A stretch of DNA of 64,000 nucleotides, from positions 21,286,867-21,350,866 of the forward strand of contig NC_092525.1 of NCBI RefSeq assembly GCF_037038585.1, given 5' to 3'. The notes beneath the pieces are model-generated. The model did not search any database. It was not told where the DNA came from and saw only the letters and a list, made by a program, of their open reading frames with translations. The DNA is from Patagioenas fasciata. Lineage: Eukaryota; Chordata; Aves; Columbiformes; Columbidae. Within the stretch, counting starts at the first letter, position 1. The number at the start of each line of letters is the position of its first letter. Shown piece by piece: positions 51,662 to 64,000 of this stretch. Made by a program: the position numbers and the translations under genes.

Positions 51662-52055
51662 TAATGGAATCATACAATACCAGGTTGGAAGGGACAACAA
51701 GGATCATCTGGTCCAGCCTTTCTCAGCACAGGCCCGGTCTAGACACACTGGCCCAGCACCCTCTCCAGCTGAATCTTCAAAGTGTGCAGTGTTGGGGAAT
51801 CCACCACTTCCCCAAGGAGATTATTCCAATGGCTGATTGTTCCCGTGAAAAATTTCCCTCTTGTGTCCAACTGGAATCTCCCCGGGAGCAACTTGTACCC
51901 ATTACCGCTGGTCTTTCCCATGTGACTCCTTGTACAAAGGGAGTCCCCATCTCCTCTGTAGCCACTCTTTATATACCACAACATGGTGACAGGGTCTCCC
52001 TAAGCCTTGAGATGGAACAAACCCAGTTATCTCAGCCTTTCCTCATACAGCACAA
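51662..52055 (-). mobile_element. CR1 LINE 3' end upstream of DHCR24
   Basis: The low-coordinate end reads GGAATCATACAATACCAGGTTGGAAGGGAC, split here as the reverse-complement CR1 terminus and its usual follow-on; CR1 tail blocks continue to about 52055. It looks older than the other copies because the terminal repeats are blurred. Confidence 0.88.
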
Positions 52056-52213
52056 GTGTGCACACAAGAGGTGTACAGAGGGTGCAGGGTGCAGAGGTGT
52101 GCTCCTGCCCCCCGACCCAAAGCCACCAGGGCAAGCCTGAGGGTCACTGACCACTACAGCGCTGCCAAGGGCCTGTCCCCAGCCCCATAGCCCCTCAGCC
52201 CTACACCCCCCTC

Positions 52214-52702
52214 GTAGGAAACAATTATTCTGCAAATATAAAAGGCTCAGGCAGGATCTCTCAGCAAAGCAATTTTTTTAATAACGATATTGCAACAGCG
52301 GGTGTTCTACCTAAAGGTAGGCACACGTCACAGGGCAAAAAGCCCCTGTTTATATCCCCCAAAAATCCCTGCTGCCATTTCCCTCTCCTGTTCCCCATTG
52401 GTTGGGTATTTCAGGGTACACAGACTACCCGATGCCCGCCTCAGTTTACATACCATACCCTTCCCCTTATCAATCTATTTAAGGTATGGATTCCTGGTAC
52501 TTTGGCTACCCTTCCCCATAAATTAACTTGTAAATACCGGTATCAGTATGCATACAGGTGTCAGTATATATTCCGGGAAGAGACTGTGGTTTACATTTAG
52601 GATGCATAGTCCGATGTCTCTCAGTCCTTCCCCCCTGCTGGGGTCAGGCGCCAGGTCCTCAGTTATGTAAAAACAACACTTCTTCGTTAAACGTTCCTTA
52701 CA
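52214..52702 (-). mobile_element. Solo LTR of an avian endogenous retrovirus (fossil)
   Basis: Read on the minus strand this stretch of about 490 bp has the outline of a retroviral LTR: TG-type start and short inverted ends, a CCAAT word, a TATA box (GATATAAAC) and a T-rich 3' part. I see no internal gag, pol or env sequence on either side, so it looks like a solo LTR left by recombination. Family uncertain; class II or III avian ERV is my guess. Age not dated, probably intermediate. It ends directly against the DHCR24 CpG island. Confidence 0.6.
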
Positions 52703-53430
52703 CTCCCCAGCCCCGGTCGGGCCCGCTCGCTGCCCGGCGGGGCGGACACGGCCGCACAGCGGGGACCGCGGGCCGGGCGGGGGCCGGCGGCGGCGATGAG
52801 GGGGGCGCGGGGTCCGGCGAGCTCAGCCAATCGGCGCCCTCAGCGCCTGGTCCGATCTCCCCGCAGCGCTCTCATTGGCCGCTCCCCTCCCCTCGCCTCA
52901 CCGGCGGGGATCAACGGGGGCGGCTGGTTGGCGGGGGACGAGGGGCGGGGCCCGGGGCGGTCGAGCGCGCGAGCGGCGCATGGCGGGGTCCCGGCGGCCG
53001 TGAGAGAGCGCGGGCGGTCGGGCTGGTGAGCGGTCGCCATGTCGCCGGTGTGGTCGCTGTGCGCGGGGCTGCTGCTGCTGCTGCTGTGGGTGCGGCACCG
53101 CGGGCTGGAGGCCGTGCTGGTGCACCACCGCTGGGTCTTCGTCTGCCTCTTCCTCCTGCCCCTCTCCATCCTCTTCGACGTCTACTACCAGCTGCGCGCC
53201 TGGGCCGTCTGGCGCCTGCACAGCGCCCCCCGGCAGCACGCACAGCGCGTCCGGCATATCCAGGCGCAGGTGAGGCCCGCACGGACCCCGGCACTCTCAC
53301 CCGGGCCGGGGGGCGGCTCTGCGGGAGGGGAGCTGGTCGCCCGGCCCCGTCCCTGCCAGCGCCCGGGGCCTGGCGGCGGCGCCCGCGCTCCCCGCCCCGG
53401 GGCAGGGGCAGAATCCGGCCGTGAATGCGA
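52703..53430 (+). promoter_or_regulatory. DHCR24: DHCR24 CpG-island promoter and exon 1
   Basis: A strongly GC- and CpG-rich block spanning exon 1, TATA-less. Two CCAAT boxes face each other: CCAAT at 52827-52831 and ATTGG at 52874-52878. NF-Y at such boxes works with SREBP-2 on sterol genes, and the mammalian DHCR24 promoter has NF-Y and SRE sites. I could not find a convincing SRE word here. Confidence 0.7.
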
Positions 53431-56400
53431 TGGCGGGAAAAAAAAAATTAAAAGGCAAACGAATAAAAGCCGGCGGTGCTTCCGCACCTGTGGGGTTGGG
53501 GTTTGTTTTTCTTTTTTTCCGTGTCAGAAACTCCTCTCAAAGTTGCGGCGCGGCTGCTGTCGCATCCCCGGGGAGGGGCTGTGGGTCTGTACCCGTGTGT
53601 GGTCAAAATGTGCAGTAATGTGTGTGAGATGGAAATGTTGGGCTGAATGGTTGGCCTAACACTGTTTTATCACCACTCACCTCCGGCTTCTCGACTTCCT
53701 TAGTCCCAAGAGATGATCGAAGGGGATCCGAAACTTCTCATCCACCCAGAAATGCGGATTTCCTTAATGTTTCTCTGGTATTTATGCTAATTCTGTCATG
53801 TCTGCTTCTGTTCTCTTCCTTGTCTCTCATGTTCGTTTCAGGTGCTGATGGATATTAACATGCACAGCGTTATTATCTGAGGGGTGGGGGTTGTTATTTC
53901 CAGCTGTGGCAGCAGTTGAGCTTTGAAGAAAATGCTGCAGTTGATATTTGTTCTCCAAATGTTAACCGCTGTGGCTTTGCAAATTTCGTGAGTCCTGTAG
54001 TTGTATGGCTTGCACATTTTCCTTCTCAACTTTTCTCTCTTTGCCTGTTCATTTGCACACTCAGACCATTTTTTGTGCGTGTTTAGGAGATGCTGCTTCA
54101 TCAGCCTTCACAGAACTACGATTTTTTATGACAGTGATAATGCCTCATTTCCACTGTAGGCTTTTGCATGGATTTTTAAAACTGACTGTTTCTTGCTATT
54201 TTTCTGAATGCCATCTGAAAAAACCCAAACCTAAAAGGTACTAGATATACTTCCTCTACATAACTGGACCCCTCTGGTGGTATTTTATTTACAAGTTCAC
54301 ATATCTACAGAGACTTCCAAAGCATCACTACTCTACATCCAGGTTTTGTTACTTGCAGGTAACTTGCGTGTAGAGGAATAACAGTATTTCTGAATGTTTT
54401 TTCACAGGGAGGGAAGAATGTTTCTGCTATACATTATTGACTACGTGTGTATGCCTTACAGCGTCCATTAGGTTATTACCTCTTGCAGGTTCGGGAATGG
54501 AAAAACGAAGGCAGCAAAAGATACATGTGCACTGGCCGGCCCGGCTGGCTGACTGTGTCACTTCGTGTTGGGAAGTACAAGAAGATTCATAAGAACATCA
54601 TGATCAACTTAATGGATGTTCTGGAAGTGGACAGTGAAAGACGGGTAATACATTCAGCACAAAACTTTCATAATAATGAAGTTTACAGCTTTTTTAACTA
54701 TGTTTGTACCTGAAGGGGTGGTTAGAGTCCATAAAGAACAAAAGATTTTTGTAGCAGTAGACCCAAAAAATTGCAATGTGTGCTTGGATCACTCTATCCA
54801 AAAAAGCAGCATATGGAATCGCTTAGCTTTTAGGTGCTGAAGTCTAAAAGACCAGATTGATTTATGATTCGGGGGGCTGAGCAACAAGATGTTGAGGCAG
54901 AGGAGGAATCACTAAACAGTTTCAGCTATCTTTAGTAGCGCTCTTAGGAAAGTAAGTCTCTGAATTCTGGTAACAGATGGAGGTACAATCCAGTTAGCCG
55001 TATTTTGTCATCATTAGTGCTGGACACTTAATTTATGCTTGGTGGGGTAAAATGGTTTTTGTTGTTGTTTAGGTTGTTCGTGTGGAACCTTTGGTGACCA
55101 TGGGCCAGTTGACTGCACACCTGAATCCCATGGGCTGGACTATTCCTGTGGTACCAGAGCTTGATGATCTCACAGTAGGTAAGGGCTGTTGTGATGACAA
55201 AAGATGCCCTGATTTTGCTGTGTTTTCATTAGCTTTTTATGCAGTAACACAGTTTAAAGGTTCCGGAAATACGCTGTTGAACCTTATGTTCTGTTGTGGT
55301 ATTTATAAGCACTTTTTTTTTTTTTTGGTAATAAATAGTCTTAAAAGTCATGCCCATTGCTTGAAAGTGGGGGTTTGTTCTCATAAACTACCTTCATTAT
55401 GGATTGTGTTCCATTTGATTTGTTGTGTGCTCTCTTGATAAGGTGGCCTGATCATGGGAACTGGCATTGAGTCTTCATCCCACATCTACGGACTTTTTCA
55501 ACACACCTGTGTGGCCTATGAACTTGTTCTTGCTGATGGAAGCCTTGTGAGATGTTCACCAGTAAGACAAAATGTTATTTTGCTATCATTTACAATGTCA
55601 TTGACAGTTATCGGTATGGATGTATGATTTAGTATGACATACTTTTTGCAGACTGAAAATTCAGACCTATTTTATGCAGTGCCTTGGTCTTGTGGTACTC
55701 TGGGTTTCCTGGTTGCAGCAGAAATAAAAATGATTCCTGCCAAGAAATATGTGAAAATACATTATGAGCCTGTGAGAGGACTGCAGAAGATTTGTGAAAA
55801 GTTTACTGAAGAATCAAAGAAAAAGGAGAATAGCTTTGTGGAAGGACTTGTGTATTCCTTGGAAGAAGCTGTCATCATGACGGGAGTCTTGACTGATGAA
55901 GCTGAGCAAAGCAAGGTAACTAAAGGGAAGTGACTCACAAATCAAAGTTTAACTGAAACCCCAAAGTTTAACTGAAGCTTTACTATATGCCAATATAAAA
56001 CCAGAATCATTATTAGATTGGAACAACCTTTTAACATGGGATTAAAGATCAGAACTGTCCACCAGAATATTTTAAATTACAGCTCTTTGTAACTATAATA
56101 GAATCTGTGTTCTAAGTCTCTTCAATTGATAAGAAATGACCCATTGATTCCATTTTTCTAGCAAATAATTTAGTCCACAGCCTTTTCATTGAGGTACCTA
56201 AGGAGGAAGATAAATATCTATTCTCATATACCAGACAATGCTGTTTTAATTTGCAGTTATTCAGAGTAATTCTTCCCAGCAAGCTTTTAATACAGTTAAT
56301 ATTGGTAAAAGGCATCAGGGACATTTTACCAGAGAGACATGCTAGGTGTTCACTGCATCATTCACCATGATGTTTCTCCTTTGCCATAATGACAGTTTGG

Positions 56401-59400
56401 ATTAATGATGGATTGAGAAATCGGAATTTTAGGAATCAATTAGCTTGTAACAGGCAAGCCTTAGCAAGCTTTATTTAAATTAAACCTAAACAGCAAGAAA
56501 GGTAAAAAGGAACCATGTCTGTGGAGAAATGAAGGCTCCCTAGATTTCTTGTGATAGTCTCACTCAAACTGTCACAGAGGGTCTAACATTGATCCCAAAC
56601 AGTAAAGGAATTTGCCTAGCAAGGTGTAACTTATCTGTGTTGGTGTTTACTAATGACCGCCTGTTTTCATGCAGATAAACAGGATTGGCAACTACTACAA
56701 GCCGTGGTTCTTTAAGCATGTGGAGAAGTATTTGAAAGCTGACAGGACCGGAATAGAATACATTCCCTCCAGACATTATTACCATAGACATACACGCAGT
56801 ATCTTCTGGGAGCTCCAAGTAAGACCAGTTCCAGAATTAAAATAACATCTGCAGGAAGGTAACCTGCTCTTCTGCTGGGCAACACTTCTGTCTTTCATGG
56901 CAGAAAAAAAACCAGTGAAATTTATGGCAAATTTATGAGTCCTGTATTTGGGCAAAACAAATTCAAAGGCACGTCTTTATATATAAGGCATTATGTCATA
57001 ACCTCCTAATTTCGGATTTAGTGCTTTTGGTGATTTAGACCTTAAGTACATTATTTCAGCATTAAGCTTTTATACCTACTTAGTCATTTTCAAAGAGAGA
57101 CAGTGGAAGAAACATGAATGTGAAATTATGGCTGAAAATTTGCCCTGCATAAACTCAGAATACTAATTACTATAAATACTGTACAGCAAGTTCATTACCT
57201 TGAATTTCATAAATTCATTTACTGTCATGTGCATTTGCCCAAAACTTTATTTGGGAATCTGAAAGATTTGAATCTCTGGAGTAAGATGCTGAATCCTTTT
57301 AGCTCACAGAGAAGTCAAACAGGAGTTGGCTACGCAGGAAGTACTTAAAATTTTACAGCTTTAAAATCCTTTTGCAATTTGATCTTATATGTGTTTATTC
57401 TTGCAAGAGTTCTGTAAATTGAGCTTCTCATGAGCTCCTTCATTAGCTATTTTAAGATAATAGCCTACTGTTCTCTGACCTTCATTGTCCGAAAGTGTTT
57501 GAGGCTCAGTATGTTGTGATTCATATGACTGAAGATCAGTCATTGTTTCTAGAAGAGGCTGAGGACAGAGCTGCTCGGTCCAGATCTCTCTTATTTGTTC
57601 ATATTTGTATTATAGCAGTTTAGCAAAAGTATCAGCAGTTAAGTTTATTGAAAATCTAGGTTGATATTGCTCTGAGGATTCTGAAGTATTGCTTTGGGGG
57701 TTACTTACACATTCTTAATTCAAACCTTTTTTCTTTCCTCTTTAAAGGATATAATTCCTTTTGGCAATAACCCTGTGTTCCGTTACCTGTTTGGCTGGAT
57801 GGTTCCTCCAAAAATCTCTTTGTTAAAACTCACCCAAGGAGAAGCTATTCGAAAGCTGTACGAACAGCACCATGTTGTGCAGGACATGTTGGTCCCAATG
57901 AAGAGCCTTGAAAAATCTATCCAAACCTTCCACGTTGACCTTAATGTAAGAACACGTGTTTTTAAACTACAGTGACTCTTGGACTGGGTGTAATAACAAC
58001 TGTGACTGTTGGTCTTAAGGTGTAATAGTCTGCCTGTGTAAAAGGTTGTTATTGGATCCTGGGGAATACTGTGCTTTGTGAGTCTGTGACACAAGGCAGC
58101 AGAAGAAATCAGTGCAGCTTTCTGAAAAACAAACAAACAAACAAAAACCATGAGATTCAGACATTTCTGAAAAGGTTCATCACTGAGTAAAACCTGAACT
58201 GATTTTTCTTTCACCTGAAATCACTGGCAGTCTCACTAAAGCCAAACTGTGGGAATTAATTTCCCTTTCTTGCTTTTATTTCTGGATTTATTTTAGTTAG
58301 TGTAAGAAGTACAAACTTGGCAATTTCGGTTTTAGACTGACCTGGAAAATAAAACTCTTCATTCTCTTTTTACTCTTAATGTGTATTCAGTTGTTGCTTT
58401 GGGATCAGGGATATTTTTTTTCATTACAGATATTTAAGGGGAAAGACGTAATTCTAGGAGGACACAACACTTACTCTAAGCATCTCAATCGATTTGTATT
58501 ATGCTCATTAGAAAGTACAGTAAGAGAATTGGAAAGAAAGAGCTGTGCCAGTTTCAATCCCAAATTGGGAAGAAGTCCTCTTAGCTCTTCATTTTGTCAC
58601 CTTTATTAGGAGGTAGCTGAAAGGATTATTCTGTTAAAAATAAGTGATAAAGTGTTTTCTTATTTCTGCAGGTGTACCCTCTTTGGCTATGCCCTTTCAT
58701 ATTGCCCAATAATCCTGGTATGGTCCACCCAAAAGGGGATGAAGCGGAACTCTATGTGGATATAGGAGCTTATGGAGAGCCTAAAAGGAAACAATTTGAA
58801 GCCAGAGCTTCAATGAGGCAGATGGAAAAGTTTGTAAGAAGTGTGCATGGGTAAGGTTCCCACTCCTTAGAATAGTAATAATGCCATATCATTTACACCC
58901 ATGTGATTTAATCACAGTTATTTAATCCCACAACACTTCAATATTGCAATAATTTAAAAAGCACGATAACGGAAAACTGATTTTAATGGCTAATTTTACT
59001 GTTACGATTTTTAAATACGATTTTACTTGCGTTATTTGATCGCAAACCCAAACAAACACGCTGCCTCAAGTTCTAGCAGTGTCACCCTGGGCATGTGGCC
59101 GCTCAGCAGGGCCGGCAGCCCAGCCCTGGGGCCAAGGCAGAGCCAGAGCTGCGCTGGCCACTGTCCCCAGAGGAATCCCGTGGACTGTTGGAGCTCGAGC
59201 AGCCTCCCTGCAGCCCTTGGGACCGTCCTTCTCCCCGCTGTCCTTGGAGCATCGTGCTGCAGCTCTGCCTTGTCCTTGCACAGGGCCTCCAGCCCTGACT
59301 CCCCCGCAGTCCCTGCGCCATGGGGGGATCTTCCCTCCCTGACAGTTTGTACTTTCACAGTGTCCTTTTTTTCTCCTGCCCTGATTGCGATCACACCGCA

Positions 59401-60923
59401 GTAGGCGTGAGGTGTGTGCCCGCCATCTGTCACAGGCTCCTGCCAGCCTCGTTCGCTGTGGTAGTGTCAGTGGAGAAGCAGTAACAGACGTGTTTCTCAA
59501 GAACAAAAAAACAACTACGCAGTATTTTTACACCATCAATATAATTTATCCACGTTTCTATTTTGCTTCTCAGTCTAACAGTTATTATTATCTCATGCGG
59601 CTAACAGTGGTGAGTCCGCTTCCAGATGATCTGCAGACTGTAAATGACTTCTAGCTATAAGTGATCTGCCAGAGAACAAAGCAACCAAAAGTTAATTTTA
59701 AGCTTTTTTTAATTGAAATTAAGCTTTTAATTTAAAGCTCTTTACTAACAAAGTTTTGTCTTTTCTCTACCTGTCACTGGGAAGTTAACGGTGGATAAAA
59801 GCTTAATCTTACAGTTTCATAATCACATAACAGTAGAGGTTTTGTGTAACAGTTTGTGTTTTACTGCTGTACTCTGGTGCTGGCTTCGTTTTAGAGAGCA
59901 TGGTATGAAAGTAAGGAAGAGCCACAGCTAAATGTTGATTGCGTTCTTTTTTTTTAAATGGACCTTTGTTACACTGTGCTTCATTTACACTATAAATTTA
60001 TCTTCTTGGCCTGGTCTGATTTGGCTGGCCTTTGACTTCCTTGTTATATTCTCAGTGTCCAGTTCAAAGAAACCTTAAAAAGTCATGGAAGGTATTGCCA
60101 CATCTGCCTTAAATGCATTTTGTAACGCATTTTGTAATGCAGACTAATGTGAGATGCTGTGACTGTACCTCCATGGATCATCAAGCATGCAGAAAAAATA
60201 CCTCCTTTTTCTGAAGCTGGAATGAAAAGGTTTTGATTGGGAGAAAAAGAAAAGCAGGCTTTCAAATGCAGCTCGAAAAGTATTTCTTGGGGGCTGCTCA
60301 GGTTATGTGCGGTTTTTCATTCAATGAGCCAGACTCTTGGTTTGGGGGAACTCCTGTTCTCCAGGCTGAACAGTCCCAGTTCCCTCAGCTGCTTCTCGTA
60401 ATGGAAGTATCAATATATTGGTGGTTAAAGAAGTGTTCTCAGCCAAATTTTGAAAGCAACAGTTACTTTAATTGCTTTATTTTCCCATCTTCCCAAAGTG
60501 ACTGTAGAGGTGTTCTGCTGTTTTCACCATTACATGTTATTTCTTCTTGGAAAAGAGCTCATGGTAATGTTAAATCCACAAAATATAGTTGGCTGAGTGT
60601 CCCAGCATTTAGATTTTCTTGGTTTTAAAAGGTGTTTTTGATTGGGTTTTTGTTGAATATTAGCTATTTGTATCTTGCTTTTTTTTGTTTGTTTTTAATA
60701 TCCTATTTTGAGGCTTTTGGCACAGTTAATACTGAATCTCTGTCTCTTTGGGTGTTTTTCCCTCCCCAGTTTCCAGATGCTGTATGCAGATTGCTACATG
60801 ACCCGTGAGGAGTTCTGGGATATGTTTGATGGTTCGTTATACCACAAGCTGAGGGAGCAAATGAATTGCAAGGATGCCTTTCCAGAAGTGTATGACAAAA
60901 TCTGCAAAGCTGCAAGGCACTGA
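53039..60923 (+). CDS. DHCR24: DHCR24, 24-dehydrocholesterol reductase (seladin-1), 9 exons, 516 aa
   Basis: This FAD-dependent ER membrane enzyme uses NADPH to reduce the delta-24 double bond of sterol intermediates such as desmosterol, giving cholesterol. Exons: 53039-53269, 54489-54644, 55073-55178, 55443-55561, 55652-55915, 56675-56818, 57748-57945, 58672-58850, 60770-60923. All are GT-AG with matching phases; 517 codons including the stop give 516 aa, exactly the human length. Residues 1-52 are hydrophobic ([19 protein letters not shown]), the membrane anchor. The FAD-binding PCMH domain follows ([50 protein letters not shown]). The C-terminal half is nearly identical to mammals ([30 protein letters not shown]). 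The start ATG follows a GC-rich leader and matches the family start. No exon is missing. Confidence 0.98.
59045..59490. other. GC-rich island inside DHCR24 intron 8, origin unknown
   Basis: About 445 bases of GC-rich sequence stand out sharply within an AT-rich intron (58851-60769). They are not needed for the DHCR24 reading frame, which is complete without them. I recognise no repeat family. An inserted repeat, a retrocopy fragment or an alternative exon are all possible. Confidence 0.45.
60357..60400 (-). mobile_element. Short CR1 fragment in DHCR24 intron 8
   Basis: CTCCAGGCTGAACAGTCCCA followed by GTTCCCTCAGCTGCTTCTC on the plus strand is the reverse complement of a common CR1 block, the same block seen near 31020-31055. 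Only about 44 bases remain. Confidence 0.75.
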
Positions 60924-63000
60924 GCCTGGATGATCTAATCAAGCAATCAGGGAAAGATGAATTGACCTATAGCTAGTCAGTATGTCCTTTGAAAAAAAAA
61001 AAAAAAGCTTTATTGCTCTCCAAATACGCTCATTCTTGTTGATGTTTAAAGGTATGAATTCCTGCTTTATGAATTTATGTTTCTTTGTATGTTTTAAAAC
61101 CAATTTTACAAACTCAGAGTGATTGTTTATAAGAAATCTGAAGTGCTGGCCTTTGTATCTAATGTAGTGACATAGGTGAACTCACCTGTTTCCAGGCACA
61201 AGAAAAAATATTGGAAAGAAGGAGGTGCTGGAGTTACACCAGCTGTGTGCTAGAGCTCTATTTAATGTGACTTTTGAAAGTCATAAGGAGGGCTCAGATA
61301 TAGGTGCCAAAGCTGAACACATTGTCAAATTAATCGTGATGTGACAAACATTTGCCTCTGGTCGGTAACCTGTAGAATGGCTTAGCAAGGTACCATTGTC
61401 TCCGGCCTGTTTGGTGATGTGTGAGGTGTGTATCAAACAAACCACTGGGGTTTTATTGTCCTGTAGTGTCTCTGCAGAGCAGTGAAACCTGCTCTGTTGC
61501 AAAACCAAGTTGCAAAACCAAGCACTGAGGTGTGGAGACAATGCTTTTTACTTGTGCCTATTGGATTTGTACTGATTTTGATTATAAAGTGTAAGTGGAT
61601 GTAGGTTTTAGGTACTTTTCAGTTGGTTAATAGTGTCTTGGGTTTTGCCCCAAAATGTCAATATTCTGGCTTTGTTAGACTACCAAAAAAAAAAAAAAAG
61701 CTGCTGTTTCATGTAGCCAAGTTTTAATTTCAGTTCTTACTCATTGCGGGTCAGTTTATTTGGATTTGTTTTGGTTTGGTTTTCGGTTGTTGCTTAATTT
61801 TAGTGCCTTCTAAGTAAGCAGTTGAAGGAAGACGTGGATGATTTCAGACCGTTATGCCCTGGCCGATAGAAAAAGGAAGTCAAGACTTTATTTATACGAG
61901 GTTTGTTAGAGCAAGCGGCTGTGGATAAGAATTCTGTTGTGCATCTGGATACACGCAGGCTTTGGTTCTGACTCCAGTGACATTTTTGGTTTTTGTTTTA
62001 GCTGGATTAGGTTGATAGGCTTTGTAAAAGGACTGTTTCCCTCACCTGCAGAGGAAACCAACAGCAAGTCCTGTTCAGTTCCCCTGCTGCTGCTTGCTGG
62101 TGAGAATGGCGCAGTCACACACTTCAGACTGTCAAGTGTAGAAATGTTTTGACCCTGTAGCCAGAAACATGGTTCCAAACCAAGCGTGTGCCTTGTCCGA
62201 GCAGTACTTAAAATTGTTACTTGAAACATTACTGAGCTGGAGGGAAAAAGAAGTTGTTTTCTTGAGGCTTGGGTAGAGGGTGACATGGCGAGCATTTTAA
62301 ACAGTGAACAGTGGGAGGCATTGTAATTTTTATACAAGTGCTAAACCAATGATTTTATTTATTGATAGATGGATGTTTATGGTCCAGATGAAACCAATGA
62401 TAAAGCAGTAACAAGTTCAGCCGGTTAGTGATGCACGCTGGGCAAATTGTGTGCAGATAAGGTACCCATTAAGACCCCACGCAGGGGACGGGTAGTGGGG
62501 GGAGACGCAGCCAATGCGGAGGAAGCACAGAGCGGGGCAGGAGCTGCGTCAGTGATCCAGGAGCATCTGCTGATCCGTTCCAGGCCTCAGGGTATGCAGG
62601 AAGGCAACGGCTGGTTCTCAGGGTATCATTTGCCTTCCTGGACACACCAGACATTTCCTTGTCCTGCGGGCAAAGCTGCAATTTCCCCCAGCGCCTGTAA
62701 AATAGTGTGCGCAGAGCGAGGATGGGTTTGGTCAGCTTTCAAAGAGCAATGTTAAAACAGCTAGAGGATATGCAAACACTTTCACTTAAGATGTGTTTCT
62801 CTCACTTATGTACTGAGGATCTTTAGGTATGCACTGTATTTGGGTTTTTTCACTCCTTAATTTATTGGCAAACTTTGTATGAGGTGATTGGGTACCGTAA
62901 CTGTACCAGTCACACACATGCACGTGCGTAATTGCTGTTGCTCTTAATTTTTGGTTGTATAGGCTGTTTAAAATAAAGACCTAGCCAGCCTACTGTTCAA
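60924..63000 (+). other. DHCR24: DHCR24 3' UTR (end inferred)
   Basis: After the stop, the first plausible AATAAA on the plus strand is at 62972-62977, giving a UTR of about 2.05 kb, in keeping with the long 3' UTR of mammalian DHCR24. It contains poly(A) runs near 60991-61005 and 61685-61699 but no gene. Confidence 0.6.
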
Positions 63001-64000
63001 AGCTGTGTCTCTTAATGAATGGTTACTTACTTGTGTTTATAATTTTTCCTGCTCATTGTATCATTACAAATGGTCAGCAATTACTGAAAGAGACCAGAGG
63101 CATTCAAGGTGGTTGGGGGAGGTGAGGAGCCCAGTATAGAGGTGGTGCTGCAAACAACTTTGAAGGAATGTCTTCGAAGTCTGCTCTTATCTCTACCTCA
63201 AGTCACACCCCTACAAAGGAAACACCTTCTAGCTGAGCCTTAACCCTTCCCTTACACCCCACTAACTACACAGAACCTCATGATGCCAATTATCCTGATT
63301 ATTTTTTTTCCCCTTCCTCACCTCCATCTTTCCTTGTGACATTCCATCCAAGGAGGACAAAACCCCATTTTGGATTCAGGTACTACAGCAGTTAACACGG
63401 AAAGCTAGCTCATTCTTCACACTAATCTAATCCCTGGCTTGAATGATCAGCCACAGAAGCAAGGATGAAGATTCAGTGCACTCTTTAGTCTTAGGAGTTT
63501 TGAATCCACATCTTCTGTTTCCTTGAAAAACACCTTCACAGGAGCTCTGCAGACTCATTCAGAGCCCTGCACTCCTTTAATAGCATTCTGTGCTAGCCTG
63601 GGCTGACGCTGCATTTCACAAGCCTTTCTTGTTACCTCAGCACTCACCCACATCACTGCTTAGGTATTTCAGAGATCTTCCTCCTTTGCCTCTCTAGGAC
63701 AAACAACAAGATTTATCTGAATTTCTGCAGTTCTGCCTGTGTTCAATTATCTCCCCCACAAAACGATAACTGCAGATTAATTAGCATACTTAATCAGCCA
63801 CAATTAACATGTAATTACACTTAGATTTAATTATTCCGGTCTGGTCTAAACACTAGTAGGAGACTTCACAAAGGTTAATTCCAAGTGAACCAGTGTGTTT
63901 CCAGTACATTTTAGGGCCATCCGTTGTTACCACTGACACAACTCTCTCTTCATTCCACTTTCCCCATTGCCTCTAGGTCTTAATAGCCTACAAAACCAGG
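63001..64000. other. Downstream of DHCR24
   Basis: I see no supported coding sequence, RNA gene or known repeat in this last kilobase. It is AT-rich, with pyrimidine-rich patches. Confidence 0.5.

Noticed and set aside
52558-53424. A 288-codon frame overlapping DHCR24 exon 1
   Set aside because: CpG-island artefact in another frame; DHCR24 starts at 53039 in its family frame.
58379-58609. A 76-codon frame in DHCR24 intron 7 as an extra exon
   Set aside because: DHCR24 is complete at 516 codons without it and the peptide matches no part of the enzyme.

Overview
The window looks like avian nuclear DNA. It carries CR1 LINE tails in the form typical of birds, has no mammalian SINEs, and packs vertebrate genes tightly. 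The gene order is that of human 1p32.3: USP24, PCSK9, BSND, TMEM61, DHCR24. I infer a bird (a turtle or crocodilian is less likely) and cannot name the species.

Layout. At 57-16610 (+) lie the last 26 coding exons of USP24, beginning just before the catalytic cysteine box, followed by a 3' UTR to about 19.0-20.1 kb. PCSK9 (-) occupies 20881-25518 with 12 coding exons and an unbroken 654-codon frame; it converges on USP24. A tRNA-Gly(CCC) gene (-) sits at 27235-27305. BSND (barttin, -) covers 29272-32711 in four exons, and TMEM61 (-) covers 34327-37251 in two coding exons. A GC-rich CpG island at 39.5-39.85 kb with a minus-strand splice donor is probably the promoter and 5' UTR exon of TMEM61. 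About 12 kb with no recognisable gene follows. DHCR24 (+) fills 53039-60923 with nine exons and 516 codons, and its 3' UTR reaches about 63.0 kb.

Repeats are few: CR1 tails in PCSK9 intron 10, BSND intron 2, the TMEM61 intron and at 51.7 kb, a scrap in DHCR24 intron 8, one palindromic hAT-type MITE in a USP24 intron, and one solo retroviral LTR directly upstream of the DHCR24 CpG-island promoter.

Biology. PCSK9 (LDL-receptor degradation) and DHCR24 (last reductive step of cholesterol synthesis) are both sterol-regulated in mammals. The PCSK9 promoter here has HNF1-like and SRE-like words in the mammalian order, and the DHCR24 promoter has two facing CCAAT boxes. BSND and TMEM61 lie side by side, both encode two-helix membrane proteins with tyrosine/proline tail motifs, and they share residue patterns in both helices that suggest an old tandem duplication. 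All exon boundaries were read by eye from splice signals, reading frame and remembered family sequences; no alignment or database search was run.
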